A DNA stretch of 64,000 nucleotides, from positions 1,240,001 to 1,304,000 of the forward strand of contig NZ_JAJSDZ010000010.1 of the NCBI RefSeq assembly GCF_021272385.1, written 5' to 3'. The translations under genes and the position numbers were made by a program. The DNA is from Vibrio salinus. GTDB taxonomy: Bacteria > Pseudomonadota > Gammaproteobacteria > Enterobacterales > Vibrionaceae. The notes beneath the pieces were generated by a model. It made no database searches. It was not told where the DNA came from and saw nothing but the letters and a program-made list of their open reading frames with translations. Positions 1 to 8,828 of the stretch are shown here, in pieces (the first letter of the stretch is position 1; each line of letters starts with the position of its first letter).

Positions 1-109
1 TAAAGATAAAGGCGTGATTCCTCCTAAACAAATCATTACGAAATCTCTGCTATTTGAACCAGTAAACGCGAAAGAGCAGTTGGAACGTAAAAAAGATATG
101 GGGTACTAG
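1..109 (+). CDS. sugar ABC transporter substrate-binding protein, C-terminal end (partial)
   Basis: Frame 2 is open from the window edge to a TAG at 107-109 and gives 35 residues ending in KKDMGY. This is the tail of a gene that starts outside the window. Its place directly ahead of YtfR, YtfT and YjfF homologues, in the order binding protein, ATPase, permease, permease, makes a YtfQ-type periplasmic sugar-binding protein the natural reading. The visible tail alone is too short to prove the family, so the call rests on synteny. Confidence 0.6.
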   Translation, partial: KDKGVIPPKQIITKSLLFEPVNAKEQLERKKDMGY

Positions 110-132
110 ACCTCTTTCTGACAAATTGCCAT

Positions 133-157
133 TCTCCATCCCGTCAAGGGATGGAGA
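133..157 (+). terminator. intercistronic stem-loop between binding protein and ATPase genes
   Basis: A perfect 10 bp stem, TCTCCATCCC pairing with GGGATGGAGA, closes a GTCAA loop 23 bases after the stop of the upstream gene. No T tract follows. In periplasmic-binding-protein ABC operons such hairpins commonly protect the abundant upstream mRNA segment and lower expression of the ATPase and permeases; that role here is inference. Confidence 0.6.
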
Positions 158-200
158 GGGACAGAGTTAAGTGGTCCATTAATTTGCAGGAGGCATTGTC

Positions 201-1703
201 ATGTCGCTATCAACCCCCGCTCCTATCCTTAATGCTCAGGGAATAGGTAAACATTTCCCCGGTGTAAAAGCCCTGAACGACGTTGATTTTTCATTGCAGC
301 AGGGAGAAATCATGGCTCTGCTTGGTGAAAATGGCGCTGGAAAATCAACGCTTATCAAAGTACTTACCGGCGTATATCAAAAAGATGCCGGAAAAATTTA
401 TCTGGAAGGCACAGAAATCAATCCCCGGAATACCGCCCACGCTCAGGAATTGGGTATTGGAACGGTATATCAGGAAGTCAACCTGTTACCCAACATGTCA
501 GTTGTCGATAATTTGTTTATTGGCAGGGAAATACGCAAATTTGGTTTCACTGATCGAAAAACAATGACCAGAGAAGCAAAAAACATCATGGCGTCCTTCG
601 GATTTGATATCGACGTAACGCTTCCGTTAAATCAATATTCTGTTGCCATGCAACAGATTATCGCTATTGCCAGAGCCGTATCTCTCTCGGCAAAAGTACT
701 TATCCTTGATGAACCGACAGCCAGCCTTGATGCTAACGAAGTACAACTGTTATTCAAAATAATGAACGATCTCCGGGGCAAGGGAATCAGCCTCATTTTC
801 ATTACTCACTTTTTAGATCAGGTTTACGAAATATCGGATAGGATAACTGTGCTAAGAAACGGTGAATTGGTCGGAACCTGCATTACCGCGGAAACCAGCC
901 AGATTGAACTCGTTAAAATGATGCTAGGCCGCGAACTTGACAGTAACGCATTAAAACGCACCAGTAAAACCCGTGACTCATCAAAGCCTCTGATTAAACT
1001 TAAAAATTTCGGCAAACGCGGCACAATTAATTCGTTTGATATGAATATTTATCCCGGAGAAATTATCGGACTGGCGGGCCTGCTTGGATCCGGTAGAACA
1101 GAAACTGCTCAGGTAATTTTTGGTATGTCACCGAATGACTCCGGAACCTGCGAAATAGAAGAAAAACCAGTAAAAATCCATTCTGCGCAACAAGCTTCAC
1201 TATTAGGATTTGGCTTTTGTCCGGAAGACAGAAAAACAGATGGCATTATTTCCAGTGCAACGGTCAGAGAAAATATTATTCTCGCCCTTCAGGCCCAGAA
1301 GGGCTGGTATCGTCCGATTTCCAGAAAAGAGCAAAATAAACTGGCCGAACGCTTCGTTAAACAATTGGGAATAAAAACGCCTGACATCGAACAACCTTTA
1401 GGATTCTTATCCGGAGGTAACCAGCAGAAAGTACTCCTGGCCCGGTGGTTACTGACCGAACCGCGTTTCTTGATTTTAGACGAGCCAACCCGGGGAATTG
1501 ATGTCGGTGCACACTCAGAAATCATCCGGCTGATTGAATCTCTCTGTGCTGATGGACTGGCCTTATTGGTTATTTCTTCTGAACTTGAAGAGCTGGTCGG
1601 TTATGCCGACCGGGTTATTGTGCTTAAAGACCGTAAGCAAATAGCAGAAATTTCCTCAGAGGAACTGTCTGTCCCCGCCATCATGAACGCCATTGCAGTA
1701 TAA
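201..1703 (+). CDS. ytfR: galactofuranose-type sugar ABC transporter ATP-binding protein YtfR
   Basis: Tandem ABC ATPase of 500 residues, the same length as E. coli YtfR and matching it closely along the whole chain as I recall it. The first domain has Walker A GENGAGKST (about 42-50), VYQEVNLLPNMSV and Walker B LILDEPTASLD. The second has GLLGSGRTE, GFCPEDRKTDGI, the signature LSGGNQQKV and ILDEPTRGIDVGA. The protein energises sugar uptake at the inner membrane face. The E. coli system imports galactofuranose. A GGAGG ribosome site precedes the ATG. It lies between a binding-protein gene and two permease genes on one transcript. Confidence 0.95.
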   Translation: MSLSTPAPILNAQGIGKHFPGVKALNDVDFSLQQGEIMALLGENGAGKSTLIKVLTGVYQKDAGKIYLEGTEINPRNTAHAQELGIGTVYQEVNLLPNMSVVDNLFIGREIRKFGFTDRKTMTREAKNIMASFGFDIDVTLPLNQYSVAMQQIIAIARAVSLSAKVLILDEPTASLDANEVQLLFKIMNDLRGKGISLIFITHFLDQVYEISDRITVLRNGELVGTCITAETSQIELVKMMLGRELDSNALKRTSKTRDSSKPLIKLKNFGKRGTINSFDMNIYPGEIIGLAGLLGSGRTETAQVIFGMSPNDSGTCEIEEKPVKIHSAQQASLLGFGFCPEDRKTDGIISSATVRENIILALQAQKGWYRPISRKEQNKLAERFVKQLGIKTPDIEQPLGFLSGGNQQKVLLARWLLTEPRFLILDEPTRGIDVGAHSEIIRLIESLCADGLALLVISSELEELVGYADRVIVLKDRKQIAEISSEELSVPAIMNAIAV

Positions 1704-1713
1704 GGAGGCGATA

Positions 1714-2736
1714 ATGAATACCTCTATACTTCCTAAAAAAACACCTGGCTCCCAAACCCGGTTTAAACTTCCAACCGGTTCACCTCAATTACTGGCCTTA
1801 GTTGTCGTTTTATTAGTTAACAGCCTGGTTGCTGACAACTTTTTTTCCATCCAGTTACAGGACGGCCGTTTATTTGGCAGCCTGATTGACATTTTAAACC
1901 GGTGTGCTCCGGTCGCTCTGCTCAGTATCGGAATGGCGCTGGTAATTGCTACTGGTGGAATCGACCTTTCCGTTGGTGCGGTGATGGCCATTTCCGGGGC
2001 CACTATGGCCAGTCTAATCCGAAGCGGTCATTCGGTTGAAATGGTGCTCCTTCTTTCTCTGGCATCCGGGGTAGCCTGCGGACTCTGGAATGGTCTGCTT
2101 GTGGCGGTGCTAAAAATACAACCGTTTGTCGCCACACTTATACTAATGGTTGCCGGCAGAGGCGTCGCCCAGTTAATTACCGAAGGGCAAATTGTCACCT
2201 TCAGCAATGATGCTATTTCATGGATTGGCAGCGGTTCCCTTCTTCTCTTCCCAACCCCGGTCATTATCACGATTCTCATGGCTATATGTGTCTGGTTAAT
2301 AACAAAAAAAACCGCATTAGGATTATTTATAGAATCCATTGGAATCAATATCCGGGCAGCAAAGAATGCCGGTGTAAATACCACCGTAATCGTGATGAGT
2401 ACCTATGTCATCAGTGGGATTATGGCTGCTATAGCAGGTATTATTGTTGCAGCGGATATTAAAGGCGCAGACGCTAACAATGCAGGACTCTGGCTTGAAA
2501 TGGATGCCATTCTGGCTGTTGTTATTGGCGGTACCTCGCTAATGGGCGGACGTTTTAACATTTTCCTCGCTATTGTCGGAACGCTCATCATTCAGGGAGT
2601 CAACACAGGTATTCTTTTGTCCGGTTATCAGCCACAATGGAACCAGATTGTAAAAGCAATTGTCGTGTTAACCGTTCTCATTATGCAATCTCCTGCTCTT
2701 TTACAAAAATTAAACCGAGGTGTTCATCATGATTAA
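1714..2736 (+). CDS. ytfT: sugar ABC transporter permease YtfT
   Basis: Hydrophobic 340-residue BPD_transp_2 (ribose/xylose/AraH-type) permease with roughly eight to ten membrane segments. It has the family motif GGIDLSVGAVMAISG near residue 90 and VVIGGTSLMGGR near residue 270. I chose the ATG at 1714, inside a longer frame, because AAGGAGG stands seven bases ahead and the length then matches E. coli YtfT. It starts 10 bases after ytfR and overlaps the next gene by eight bases, so it is translationally coupled within the transporter operon. Confidence 0.92.
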   Translation: MNTSILPKKTPGSQTRFKLPTGSPQLLALVVVLLVNSLVADNFFSIQLQDGRLFGSLIDILNRCAPVALLSIGMALVIATGGIDLSVGAVMAISGATMASLIRSGHSVEMVLLLSLASGVACGLWNGLLVAVLKIQPFVATLILMVAGRGVAQLITEGQIVTFSNDAISWIGSGSLLLFPTPVIITILMAICVWLITKKTALGLFIESIGINIRAAKNAGVNTTVIVMSTYVISGIMAAIAGIIVAADIKGADANNAGLWLEMDAILAVVIGGTSLMGGRFNIFLAIVGTLIIQGVNTGILLSGYQPQWNQIVKAIVVLTVLIMQSPALLQKLNRGVHHD

Positions 2737-3721
2737 ACGTCACCTTCCCTTATTTATTACTATGATGGTTTTCGTGGTCAGCTACCTATTCTGTGCAATG
2801 GAATATCCCACTTTTTTTTCCACAAGAATTATCTGTAATATTCTGACTGATAATGCTTTTCTTGGTATTGTCGCGGTTGGAATGACTTTTGTTATTTTAT
2901 CCGGTGGCATTGATCTGTCAGTCGGTTCAGTCATTGCTTTTACCGGGATTTTTCTGGCTAAACTGATCGGTGATTACCACCTGTCTCCCTATCTTGCGGT
3001 CATATTCGCGCTTTGTTTCGGCGCATCCTTCGGGGCTCTGATGGGATGGATCATCCATACACTGAAAATTCCCGCTTTTATCGTGACACTGGCCGGCATG
3101 TTCTTCTTGCGTGGTGCAAGCTTTTTGATTTCAGAACAATCTCTTCCCATTGATAATCCGGTTTTTTACGACTTATCAAGAGCATCCTGGAAGTTAACCG
3201 GTGGCGGGAGGCTCAGCCTGATTGCTGTCATTATGCTCTGTGTTGTTGCAATTGGCATGATGCTGGCCCACCGTACCCGGTTTGGCAACAACGTTTATGC
3301 TATTGGTGGAAATTACCAATCCGCTGAACTGATGGGCATACCGGTTAAACAGACGACTGTCGGGATTTATATGTTATCCAGTCTGCTGGCAACCGTCGCC
3401 GGAATTGTTTTTGCCATATACACATCAGCAGGTTACCCATTAGCAGCAGTCGGAGTTGAACTGGATGCTATCGCTGCTGTTGTTATTGGGGGAACATTGC
3501 TGTCCGGTGGCGTCGGAACCGTATTTGGCAGTTTATTCGGTGTGTTGATTCAGGGTGTCATTCAAACCTACATTACCTTTGACGGTACCCTGAGTTCATG
3601 GTGGACAAAAATCATCATCGGAATTCTGCTTTTCAGCTTTATCGGATTACAGCGGCTGCTAACGGTTTTTTCGGAAAAAAGAAAAGTGGTCGTCTCACAA
3701 AAAGCCCAGCTTACATCCTGA
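2729..3721 (+). CDS. yjfF: sugar ABC transporter permease YjfF
   Basis: Second membrane subunit of the YtfQRT-YjfF-type importer, 330 residues, BPD_transp_2 fold. Motifs GGIDLSVGSVIAFTG (about 60) and VVIGGTLLSGGVGTV (about 255) are typical. The ATG at 2729 has GAGG eight bases upstream; a GTG at 2720 is possible but worse placed. The gene overlaps ytfT by eight bases and ends the operon just before a strong hairpin. ytfT and yjfF products are expected to form the heterodimeric channel. Confidence 0.92.
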   Translation: MIKRHLPLFITMMVFVVSYLFCAMEYPTFFSTRIICNILTDNAFLGIVAVGMTFVILSGGIDLSVGSVIAFTGIFLAKLIGDYHLSPYLAVIFALCFGASFGALMGWIIHTLKIPAFIVTLAGMFFLRGASFLISEQSLPIDNPVFYDLSRASWKLTGGGRLSLIAVIMLCVVAIGMMLAHRTRFGNNVYAIGGNYQSAELMGIPVKQTTVGIYMLSSLLATVAGIVFAIYTSAGYPLAAVGVELDAIAAVVIGGTLLSGGVGTVFGSLFGVLIQGVIQTYITFDGTLSSWWTKIIIGILLFSFIGLQRLLTVFSEKRKVVVSQKAQLTS

Positions 3722-3727
3722 TATCGT

Positions 3728-3758
3728 TCTCCCACTGATGATACCCATCGGTGGGAGA
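3728..3758. terminator. stem-loop between convergent genes, probable bidirectional terminator
   Basis: Arms of 13 bp (TCTCCCACTGATG and CATCGGTGGGAGA, one T-G wobble) surround a five-base loop, placed between the stop of yjfF and the stop of the convergent LysR gene. There is no good T tract on either side, so it may act as an mRNA end-stabiliser or a weak terminator. Confidence 0.65.
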
Positions 3759-3762
3759 TAAC

Positions 3763-4680
3763 CTACTTGATTTCTGCTATTGCCTCATCCCAATATGGAA
3801 TGTCCTGATAAAACCCATCGACAAAATCAATAAAACTCCGAACTTTTCCGGCCAGAAATTTCCGGTTAACGTAGACAGCATATAACCCTAATGGTTGAGG
3901 CTCGAATTCTTTTAAAATACGGACTAACTGTCCTTTTTCAATGGCATTTCCCGCAATAAAAGTCGGCTGAATAGCAATGCCCTCTCCTTCTATCGCCGCA
4001 TTCACCAAAATATCGCCATTGTTTGATGATAGATACCCTTTTTGATTTAAAACTCCTTTCCCCTGTTCCAGTCCGGACAACAAAGCAGAAATGTCAGCAT
4101 AGGTATAACGTAAATACCGGTGTTGGATTAACTCTTCCGGGGTTTTAGGCTCTCCGTACCGTGCAAGATAATCGGGTGCCGCACAAATACAGAGATTAAT
4201 TGTGGTAATCTTCTTAGCAATAAGAGATGAGTCGGTCAATCGACCAATCCGCAAAGCGACATCTACCCCTTCTTCCACTAGATCGATCTTTTTATCGGTA
4301 AGATTGATATCAACCGAAACATCCGGATACTCTTTGTGAAAAGCTGTCAGCAATCTGGGCAGGTGCGTTATCCCGAATGACATAGGAGCACTGACCGAAA
4401 GACGACCGGACACATTCTGGTGTAAATTAGCCAGTGAATTTTCCATTTCATCGATATCGACTAAAATTTGCAGACACCTTTCATAATAAGCCTGCCCTGC
4501 TTCAGTAACATTGATTCTTCTCGTTGTCCTGTTAAGCAATCTTGTCTGTAAGCTGTCTTCCAGATTCGATACATATTTACTAACCAGTTGAGGAGAAATA
4601 TCCAGCTTTGCAGCGGCTTTCGAGAATGAGTTCTCCTGCACGACAACGGTAAATGCTCTCATGGTATCAAGCTTATCCAT
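3763..4680 (-). CDS. LysR-family transcriptional regulator
   Basis: A 305-residue LysR regulator: N-terminal winged helix-turn-helix (residues 1-60, SFSKAAAKLDISPQLVSKYV) and a C-terminal periplasmic-binding-like effector domain. It resembles the CrgA/DhcR-like subgroup (ETFxVVVQ-type N-terminus, RIGRLTDSSL, CAAPDYLARYG). The ATG at 4680 is preferred over the longer frame because GAGG lies five bases upstream. It is transcribed divergently from the DoxX/YqjG/dioxygenase operon across a 126 bp gap, so it is the likely regulator of that operon. It does not look like E. coli YhaJ, which controls the E. coli yqjFG locus. Confidence 0.9.
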   Translation of the reverse strand: MDKLDTMRAFTVVVQENSFSKAAAKLDISPQLVSKYVSNLEDSLQTRLLNRTTRRINVTEAGQAYYERCLQILVDIDEMENSLANLHQNVSGRLSVSAPMSFGITHLPRLLTAFHKEYPDVSVDINLTDKKIDLVEEGVDVALRIGRLTDSSLIAKKITTINLCICAAPDYLARYGEPKTPEELIQHRYLRYTYADISALLSGLEQGKGVLNQKGYLSSNNGDILVNAAIEGEGIAIQPTFIAGNAIEKGQLVRILKEFEPQPLGLYAVYVNRKFLAGKVRSFIDFVDGFYQDIPYWDEAIAEIK

Positions 4681-4806
4681 CTTTACCTCATTATAAACAT
4701 AATGTTGATAATTATTACACAGAAGCGTCATTTATCAATTAATTATTTACGAATATAGTTAACACATCGAATAAAAACACACGATATTCAAGCAGGAGAA
4801 ATCATT

Positions 4807-5262
4807 ATGGCTAATTCAATCATCACCAAATTACTGGACTCTAAATCAGGCGCATCTTCATTAATTTTACGAGTACCTGTGGGACTGACTCTCGCCGCCC
4901 ACGGTTCTCAGAAACTTTTTGCCTGGTTTGGTGGATACGGACTGACCGGCACCGGACAATGGATGGACAGCATAGGCTTCCACCCTGGTTTCCTGATGGC
5001 GTTGCTGGCTGGCAGTGCTGAATTCTTTGGCGGACTGGCTCTTGTTCTGGGATTGTTTACCCGGCCGGCAGCTTTGGTTACTGCATTCACAATGCTGATG
5101 GCATTTACACACCATTATCCAAATGGATTATTCCTGGCAAACGATGGCTTTGAATACGCATTAACTCTGCTTGCTGTCACCACAACCTTATTGTTTCAGG
5201 GCGCAGGCCGTTACTCCATTGACCAATGGCTATTCACTAAGTTAAGCGCACAGAACCGGTAA
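4807..5262 (+). CDS. DoxX family membrane protein
   Basis: A 151-residue inner-membrane protein with four hydrophobic segments and the DoxX signatures RVPVGLTLAAHGSQKLF near the N-terminus and GSAEFFGGLALVLGLFTRPAAL in the middle. Relatives (YqjF, YphA, MhqP) are usually linked to quinone, nitroaromatic or thiol stress. AGGAG lies ahead of the ATG. It is the first gene of a unit with a glutathionyl-hydroquinone reductase, the same pairing as E. coli yqjF-yqjG. No catalytic role is visible. Confidence 0.88.
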   Translation: MANSIITKLLDSKSGASSLILRVPVGLTLAAHGSQKLFAWFGGYGLTGTGQWMDSIGFHPGFLMALLAGSAEFFGGLALVLGLFTRPAALVTAFTMLMAFTHHYPNGLFLANDGFEYALTLLAVTTTLLFQGAGRYSIDQWLFTKLSAQNR

Positions 5263-5326
5263 AAAACCAGTAAAACATTCATGGGCAGATTCACACAGAT
5301 TTAATCAACAAAAGAGGAAGGAAGCG

Positions 5327-6277
5327 ATGTTAGTAAATGGCGTTTGGACAGAAGACTGGCAACCAGTACAGAAAAAAGACGAACAGGGGCGATTCATTCG
5401 CCAGACATCAAGCTTTCGTAACTGGATCACCAAAGATGGTTCGGCCGGTCCGACCGGAACCGGGGGATTCAAAGCGGAAAAAGATCGCTATCATCTTTAC
5501 GTTGGTTTTATCTGCCCATGGGCATCAAGAACGCTGATGGTCAGAGAACTGAAACAACTGACAAACTACATTTCCATATCCGTTGTTAACCCTAAACTCA
5601 GCGATCAGGGATGGGAGTTCGGCGGATATCCCGGCAGCGATGATGATGTACTGAATGGATTCCACTACATGCACGAATTGTACACTCATGCCGATCCTCA
5701 ATTCACTGGCAGAGCAACTGTACCAGTTCTGTGGGATAAGAAGCAGGGAGTCGTTGTCAACAATGAATCCGCCGATATTATCAGAATGTTAAACTCGGCA
5801 TTCGATCACCTGACAGATTCATCGCTAAACCTGTATCCCGCGGATCTCAGCGCGCAAATCGATAGCTGGAATGAAGACATTTATCACAACTTCAATAATG
5901 GCGTCTATAAGGCAGGGTTTGCGACCTCTCAGTTTGCTTATGAAGAAGCCTACCAGAGCGTATTCGCTACCATGGATAAGCTCGAACAACAGCTAAGCGA
6001 TGGCCGGGATTTCTTGTTTGGAGACCGTATGACAGAGACTGACATCCGGACATTTGTCACACTGATCCGGTTTGATGTGGCCTATCACGGTATTTTTAAG
6101 TGCAATCGAAACCGGGTTTCTGATATGCCTCATTTGAATCAGTATATGAAACGCATCTACAGACTTGAAGGCATCGATCGAACGGTCAACATTGACCATA
6201 TAAAACAAGGATATTATTCAGCTAAAGCATTAAATCCAACCGGAATTGTTCCTGTTGGCCCGGAGATAGAATTATGA
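5327..6277 (+). CDS. yqjG: glutathionyl-hydroquinone reductase (YqjG/EcfG type GST)
   Basis: A 316-residue Xi-class glutathione transferase. It reduces glutathionyl-hydroquinones to free hydroquinones, releasing oxidised glutathione. The catalytic motif CPWA is at residues 63-66, so Cys63 sits where the E. coli enzyme has its catalytic cysteine. NNESADIIRMLN is the conserved GSH-binding region, and the C-terminal all-helical part contains GDRMTETDIRTFVTLIRFD. The strong site GAGGAAGGAAG precedes the ATG. Its stop overlaps the next start (ATGA), so the two are translationally coupled. Confidence 0.95.
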   Translation: MLVNGVWTEDWQPVQKKDEQGRFIRQTSSFRNWITKDGSAGPTGTGGFKAEKDRYHLYVGFICPWASRTLMVRELKQLTNYISISVVNPKLSDQGWEFGGYPGSDDDVLNGFHYMHELYTHADPQFTGRATVPVLWDKKQGVVVNNESADIIRMLNSAFDHLTDSSLNLYPADLSAQIDSWNEDIYHNFNNGVYKAGFATSQFAYEEAYQSVFATMDKLEQQLSDGRDFLFGDRMTETDIRTFVTLIRFDVAYHGIFKCNRNRVSDMPHLNQYMKRIYRLEGIDRTVNIDHIKQGYYSAKALNPTGIVPVGPEIEL

Positions 6278-7062
6278 ACACAAGAACACAGCCCAGCTTT
6301 TTTATCTCTCACGGCTCACCAATGATGGCCGTTGAAAACAGCGCGACTTCCAATTTTATTGCCGGTCTGGACAAAACCATCGAAAAACCGGATGCTATCA
6401 TTGTGTTTTCCGCGCACTTTGATCTTCGAAAAGATATTGTCATAACCAGCGGATTAGCACCGAAAACCATTCATGACTTTTATGGTTTTCCACAAGAACT
6501 ATACGATATTAAATATCCTGCATCTGGTTCTCCGGAGCTGGCAAAAAAAATCGCCAATCGCTTTGAGTCTTACGGTTTGAAGCCCATTTTATCGGATGAA
6601 CAAGGATGGGACCACGGAGTCTGGATTCCACTCATCCTAATGTACCCGGATGCCGATATTCCGGTAGTACAGGTATCCATCAACAGCTTGCTTGGTGCAG
6701 AAGTGAATTATCGATATGGTGAAATCTTATCTGACTTTCGTGACAACAATATTCTGATTATTGGTTCAGGGGGCATCAGCCATAATCTGAGAGAAGTATT
6801 TAATCCAGTACCTGATAAAGACCGGGTAACCAAAGTTACAGCCTTTACAGATTGGATCAATAACAAATTGCTACAACAAGATAAAAATGCCATGTTTCAT
6901 TATTTAGACGAGGCGCCCTTTACTCAGTTTAATCACCCTAGCCAGGATCATTTCTTACCATTAATGGCTGCATGGGGAGCAAGCAATGCAGCGAAAGGAG
7001 AAAGAATTCATCAAGGTATGGAGTTTGAAATACTGGCTTTGGATGCATTCCGGTTTGATTAG
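6274..7062 (+). CDS. ygiD: class III extradiol ring-cleavage dioxygenase, YgiD (4,5-DOPA dioxygenase) family
   Basis: A 262-residue LigB-type dioxygenase of the YgiD/plant DODA group, close to the E. coli YgiD length. Metal-ligand motifs are visible: ISHGSP (His13), FSAHFD, and the conserved DHGVWIPL and GSGGISHNLRE segments. Family members open catechol rings such as DOPA with Zn or Fe. Coupled to the hydroquinone reductase gene by a four-base overlap, it plausibly removes catechol-type products. The physiological substrate is not known even for E. coli YgiD. Confidence 0.9.
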   Translation: MNTRTQPSFFISHGSPMMAVENSATSNFIAGLDKTIEKPDAIIVFSAHFDLRKDIVITSGLAPKTIHDFYGFPQELYDIKYPASGSPELAKKIANRFESYGLKPILSDEQGWDHGVWIPLILMYPDADIPVVQVSINSLLGAEVNYRYGEILSDFRDNNILIIGSGGISHNLREVFNPVPDKDRVTKVTAFTDWINNKLLQQDKNAMFHYLDEAPFTQFNHPSQDHFLPLMAAWGASNAAKGERIHQGMEFEILALDAFRFD

Positions 7063-7172
7063 ATACCATTTTTATCATTCTTCTTTTCATGCTCAAAAAA
7101 AGAAACAGACATTGACTTACAATTAAGTCATTGGCTTAACACTTATTTATAAATATATTCAGAAATTAATCA

Positions 7173-7200
7173 TAAAAAAGCCAATCCATATAGATTGGCT
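7173..7200 (-). terminator. rho-independent terminator of the isomerase/transketolase-1 operon
   Basis: On the minus strand an 8 bp perfect stem, AGCCAATC with GATTGGCT, and a six-base loop is followed by six T. It lies 36 bases after the isomerase stop and between convergent genes. Confidence 0.85.
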
Positions 7201-7235
7201 TGTAGATTCCCTACGACGTTATTATAAAATAACGA

Positions 7236-8654
7236 TTAGCTATGCTGATAACATTCAACATTCAAATACTTTGTGAAGGCTTCCTGCAAAATATCGCCTG
7301 ACGAAGAATGGTTCATTGCAACATGGTGTTCAAAACCATTTTCACAAATATAGGCGAGCAAACCTTCTAGTTGATCAACCTGAACAACAGCACGACACCC
7401 AACGGTATCCAGTTCATCATCAACAAATTTTCCCTGCCCGACATAAGCTTTGACCTGACCGGAAAAATCATCAGTAGACAGGCGGAAATACGTTAACGGC
7501 CCGGCTTTCATACGACCATTAATTGCACCGCATGTATTACCACAACCAACGGTTGTTCCAATAATATCAGCGGTGCTCATAAAAGGATTTTCCAATTCAT
7601 TTGTAGCAAAGTTACCGCAATGAAAAAGAACACATTTATCTCTGTCATCTCCAAAATTGTTATTCCAATCAGCAATTGAGGCTGGTTTCAGAGAAGCCAT
7701 TGACAAAGCATACATAGAAAGTGCTCCCATGACATCAACTTCACAGGCACTTGGTATTAACTGACCGGACATCACACTCATAATAGAACAAACATTAACA
7801 CCTAACGTTTTTTGAAGTGATGTCCAACATTGAATTGCGGTTGTATTAATATCATTATCAATGATCCACTGACTTATCACGACAAACAATTTTGCCATGG
7901 TTAACAGTTTATCGTCTCCAATTTCGGCAGTGTCGGCATTAGCTTTTAATAATGCCATTTTATCTTCAATTCTAAGGTCACCGTCTTCCAAACTGTCCAC
8001 GCTGGCAAAAATTTCCGACAGATCGATGGTTTCTACTGTCACTCCCATGCGTTCAAGCATTTTTTCACTATAACGAACCGTATTGAAACTTGCAGGTCTT
8101 GCTCCAATTGCACCAACCCTGCAGCCTTTCATTTTATTGACAACCCGACATACCGACTCAAACTTATCTAAATCTTTCTCAAAAACATCACCAGAAAGTT
8201 CACAGACATGTTGTGTTGTCAATGAATATGGGATTCCATATTGTCTAAGGTTGTTACAAAGAGAAATTTTTCCACAAAAACTATCCCTTCTTGTTGCCAA
8301 CCCCATTTTATCAAGATCATCCGATACCGCCTGAACTAAAACCGGTACCTGAATACCAGATAAACGAATCGAATCTGCTAACGCTTTTTCATCACCAAAA
8401 TTCGGCAATACAATTAAGATACCATCAATTTCCTCTTTATGTTTTTTTAACAATTCTGCCGCAAGTTTTGCATCCTTATAAGTTTCGACACCACCATATT
8501 GCGTATCAGACTCACTTAACATTACCGGCTTTATATTTTTTGATTCAAACAAAGATAATACTTCAGCCCTAGCTTCCTCCAATAAATAGCTTGGGAAAAA
8601 ATTCCGGTTTCCAAATAGAACCGCTAGTGTTGTTTGCTCCATTGTCCTGTTCAT
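7236..8654 (-). CDS. L-fucose/L-arabinose isomerase-like sugar isomerase
   Basis: A 472-residue protein of the FucI/AraA structural family. The N-terminal and central Rossmann-like domains run to about residue 300. The C-terminal fucose isomerase-like domain contains SACEVDVMGALSMYAL, HCGNF, VGCGNTCGAINGR and HHVAMN, whose acidic and histidine residues match the divalent-metal site of this family. It would interconvert an aldose and a ketose, but it is not clearly FucI or AraA and its substrate is unknown. Of three possible ATGs the one at 8654 has GAGG seven bases upstream. It follows split transketolase 1 on the same strand after a 174 bp gap without an operator, so it is probably co-transcribed, and a terminator follows. 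Confidence 0.75.
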   Translation of the reverse strand: MNRTMEQTTLAVLFGNRNFFPSYLLEEARAEVLSLFESKNIKPVMLSESDTQYGGVETYKDAKLAAELLKKHKEEIDGILIVLPNFGDEKALADSIRLSGIQVPVLVQAVSDDLDKMGLATRRDSFCGKISLCNNLRQYGIPYSLTTQHVCELSGDVFEKDLDKFESVCRVVNKMKGCRVGAIGARPASFNTVRYSEKMLERMGVTVETIDLSEIFASVDSLEDGDLRIEDKMALLKANADTAEIGDDKLLTMAKLFVVISQWIIDNDINTTAIQCWTSLQKTLGVNVCSIMSVMSGQLIPSACEVDVMGALSMYALSMASLKPASIADWNNNFGDDRDKCVLFHCGNFATNELENPFMSTADIIGTTVGCGNTCGAINGRMKAGPLTYFRLSTDDFSGQVKAYVGQGKFVDDELDTVGCRAVVQVDQLEGLLAYICENGFEHHVAMNHSSSGDILQEAFTKYLNVECYQHS

Positions 8655-8828
8655 CATTCATCCTCATTGTTATTGGATTGAAAACTGACTAATTTTAGCT
8701 TGTTCTCATAAACGATACTTTTCTTGTATTTGTAGGTTACCTTTTCATTCGGCAAAATAGCTGTCACTCTGCGGAAAACAGGTTGCTCATCTCTGCATCC
8801 GTTGCTTAGGTATTTCAGGCCGAGACGA

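Noticed and set aside
3763..4680. LysR gene as the orthologue of E. coli YhaJ
   Set aside because: The neighbourhood is similar (DoxX, YqjG) but the protein belongs to a different LysR subgroup.
7150..7160. AAATATATTC resembling the island operator near the isomerase terminator
   Set aside because: Only the right half matches, and it lies downstream of the operon next to a terminator, not in a promoter.
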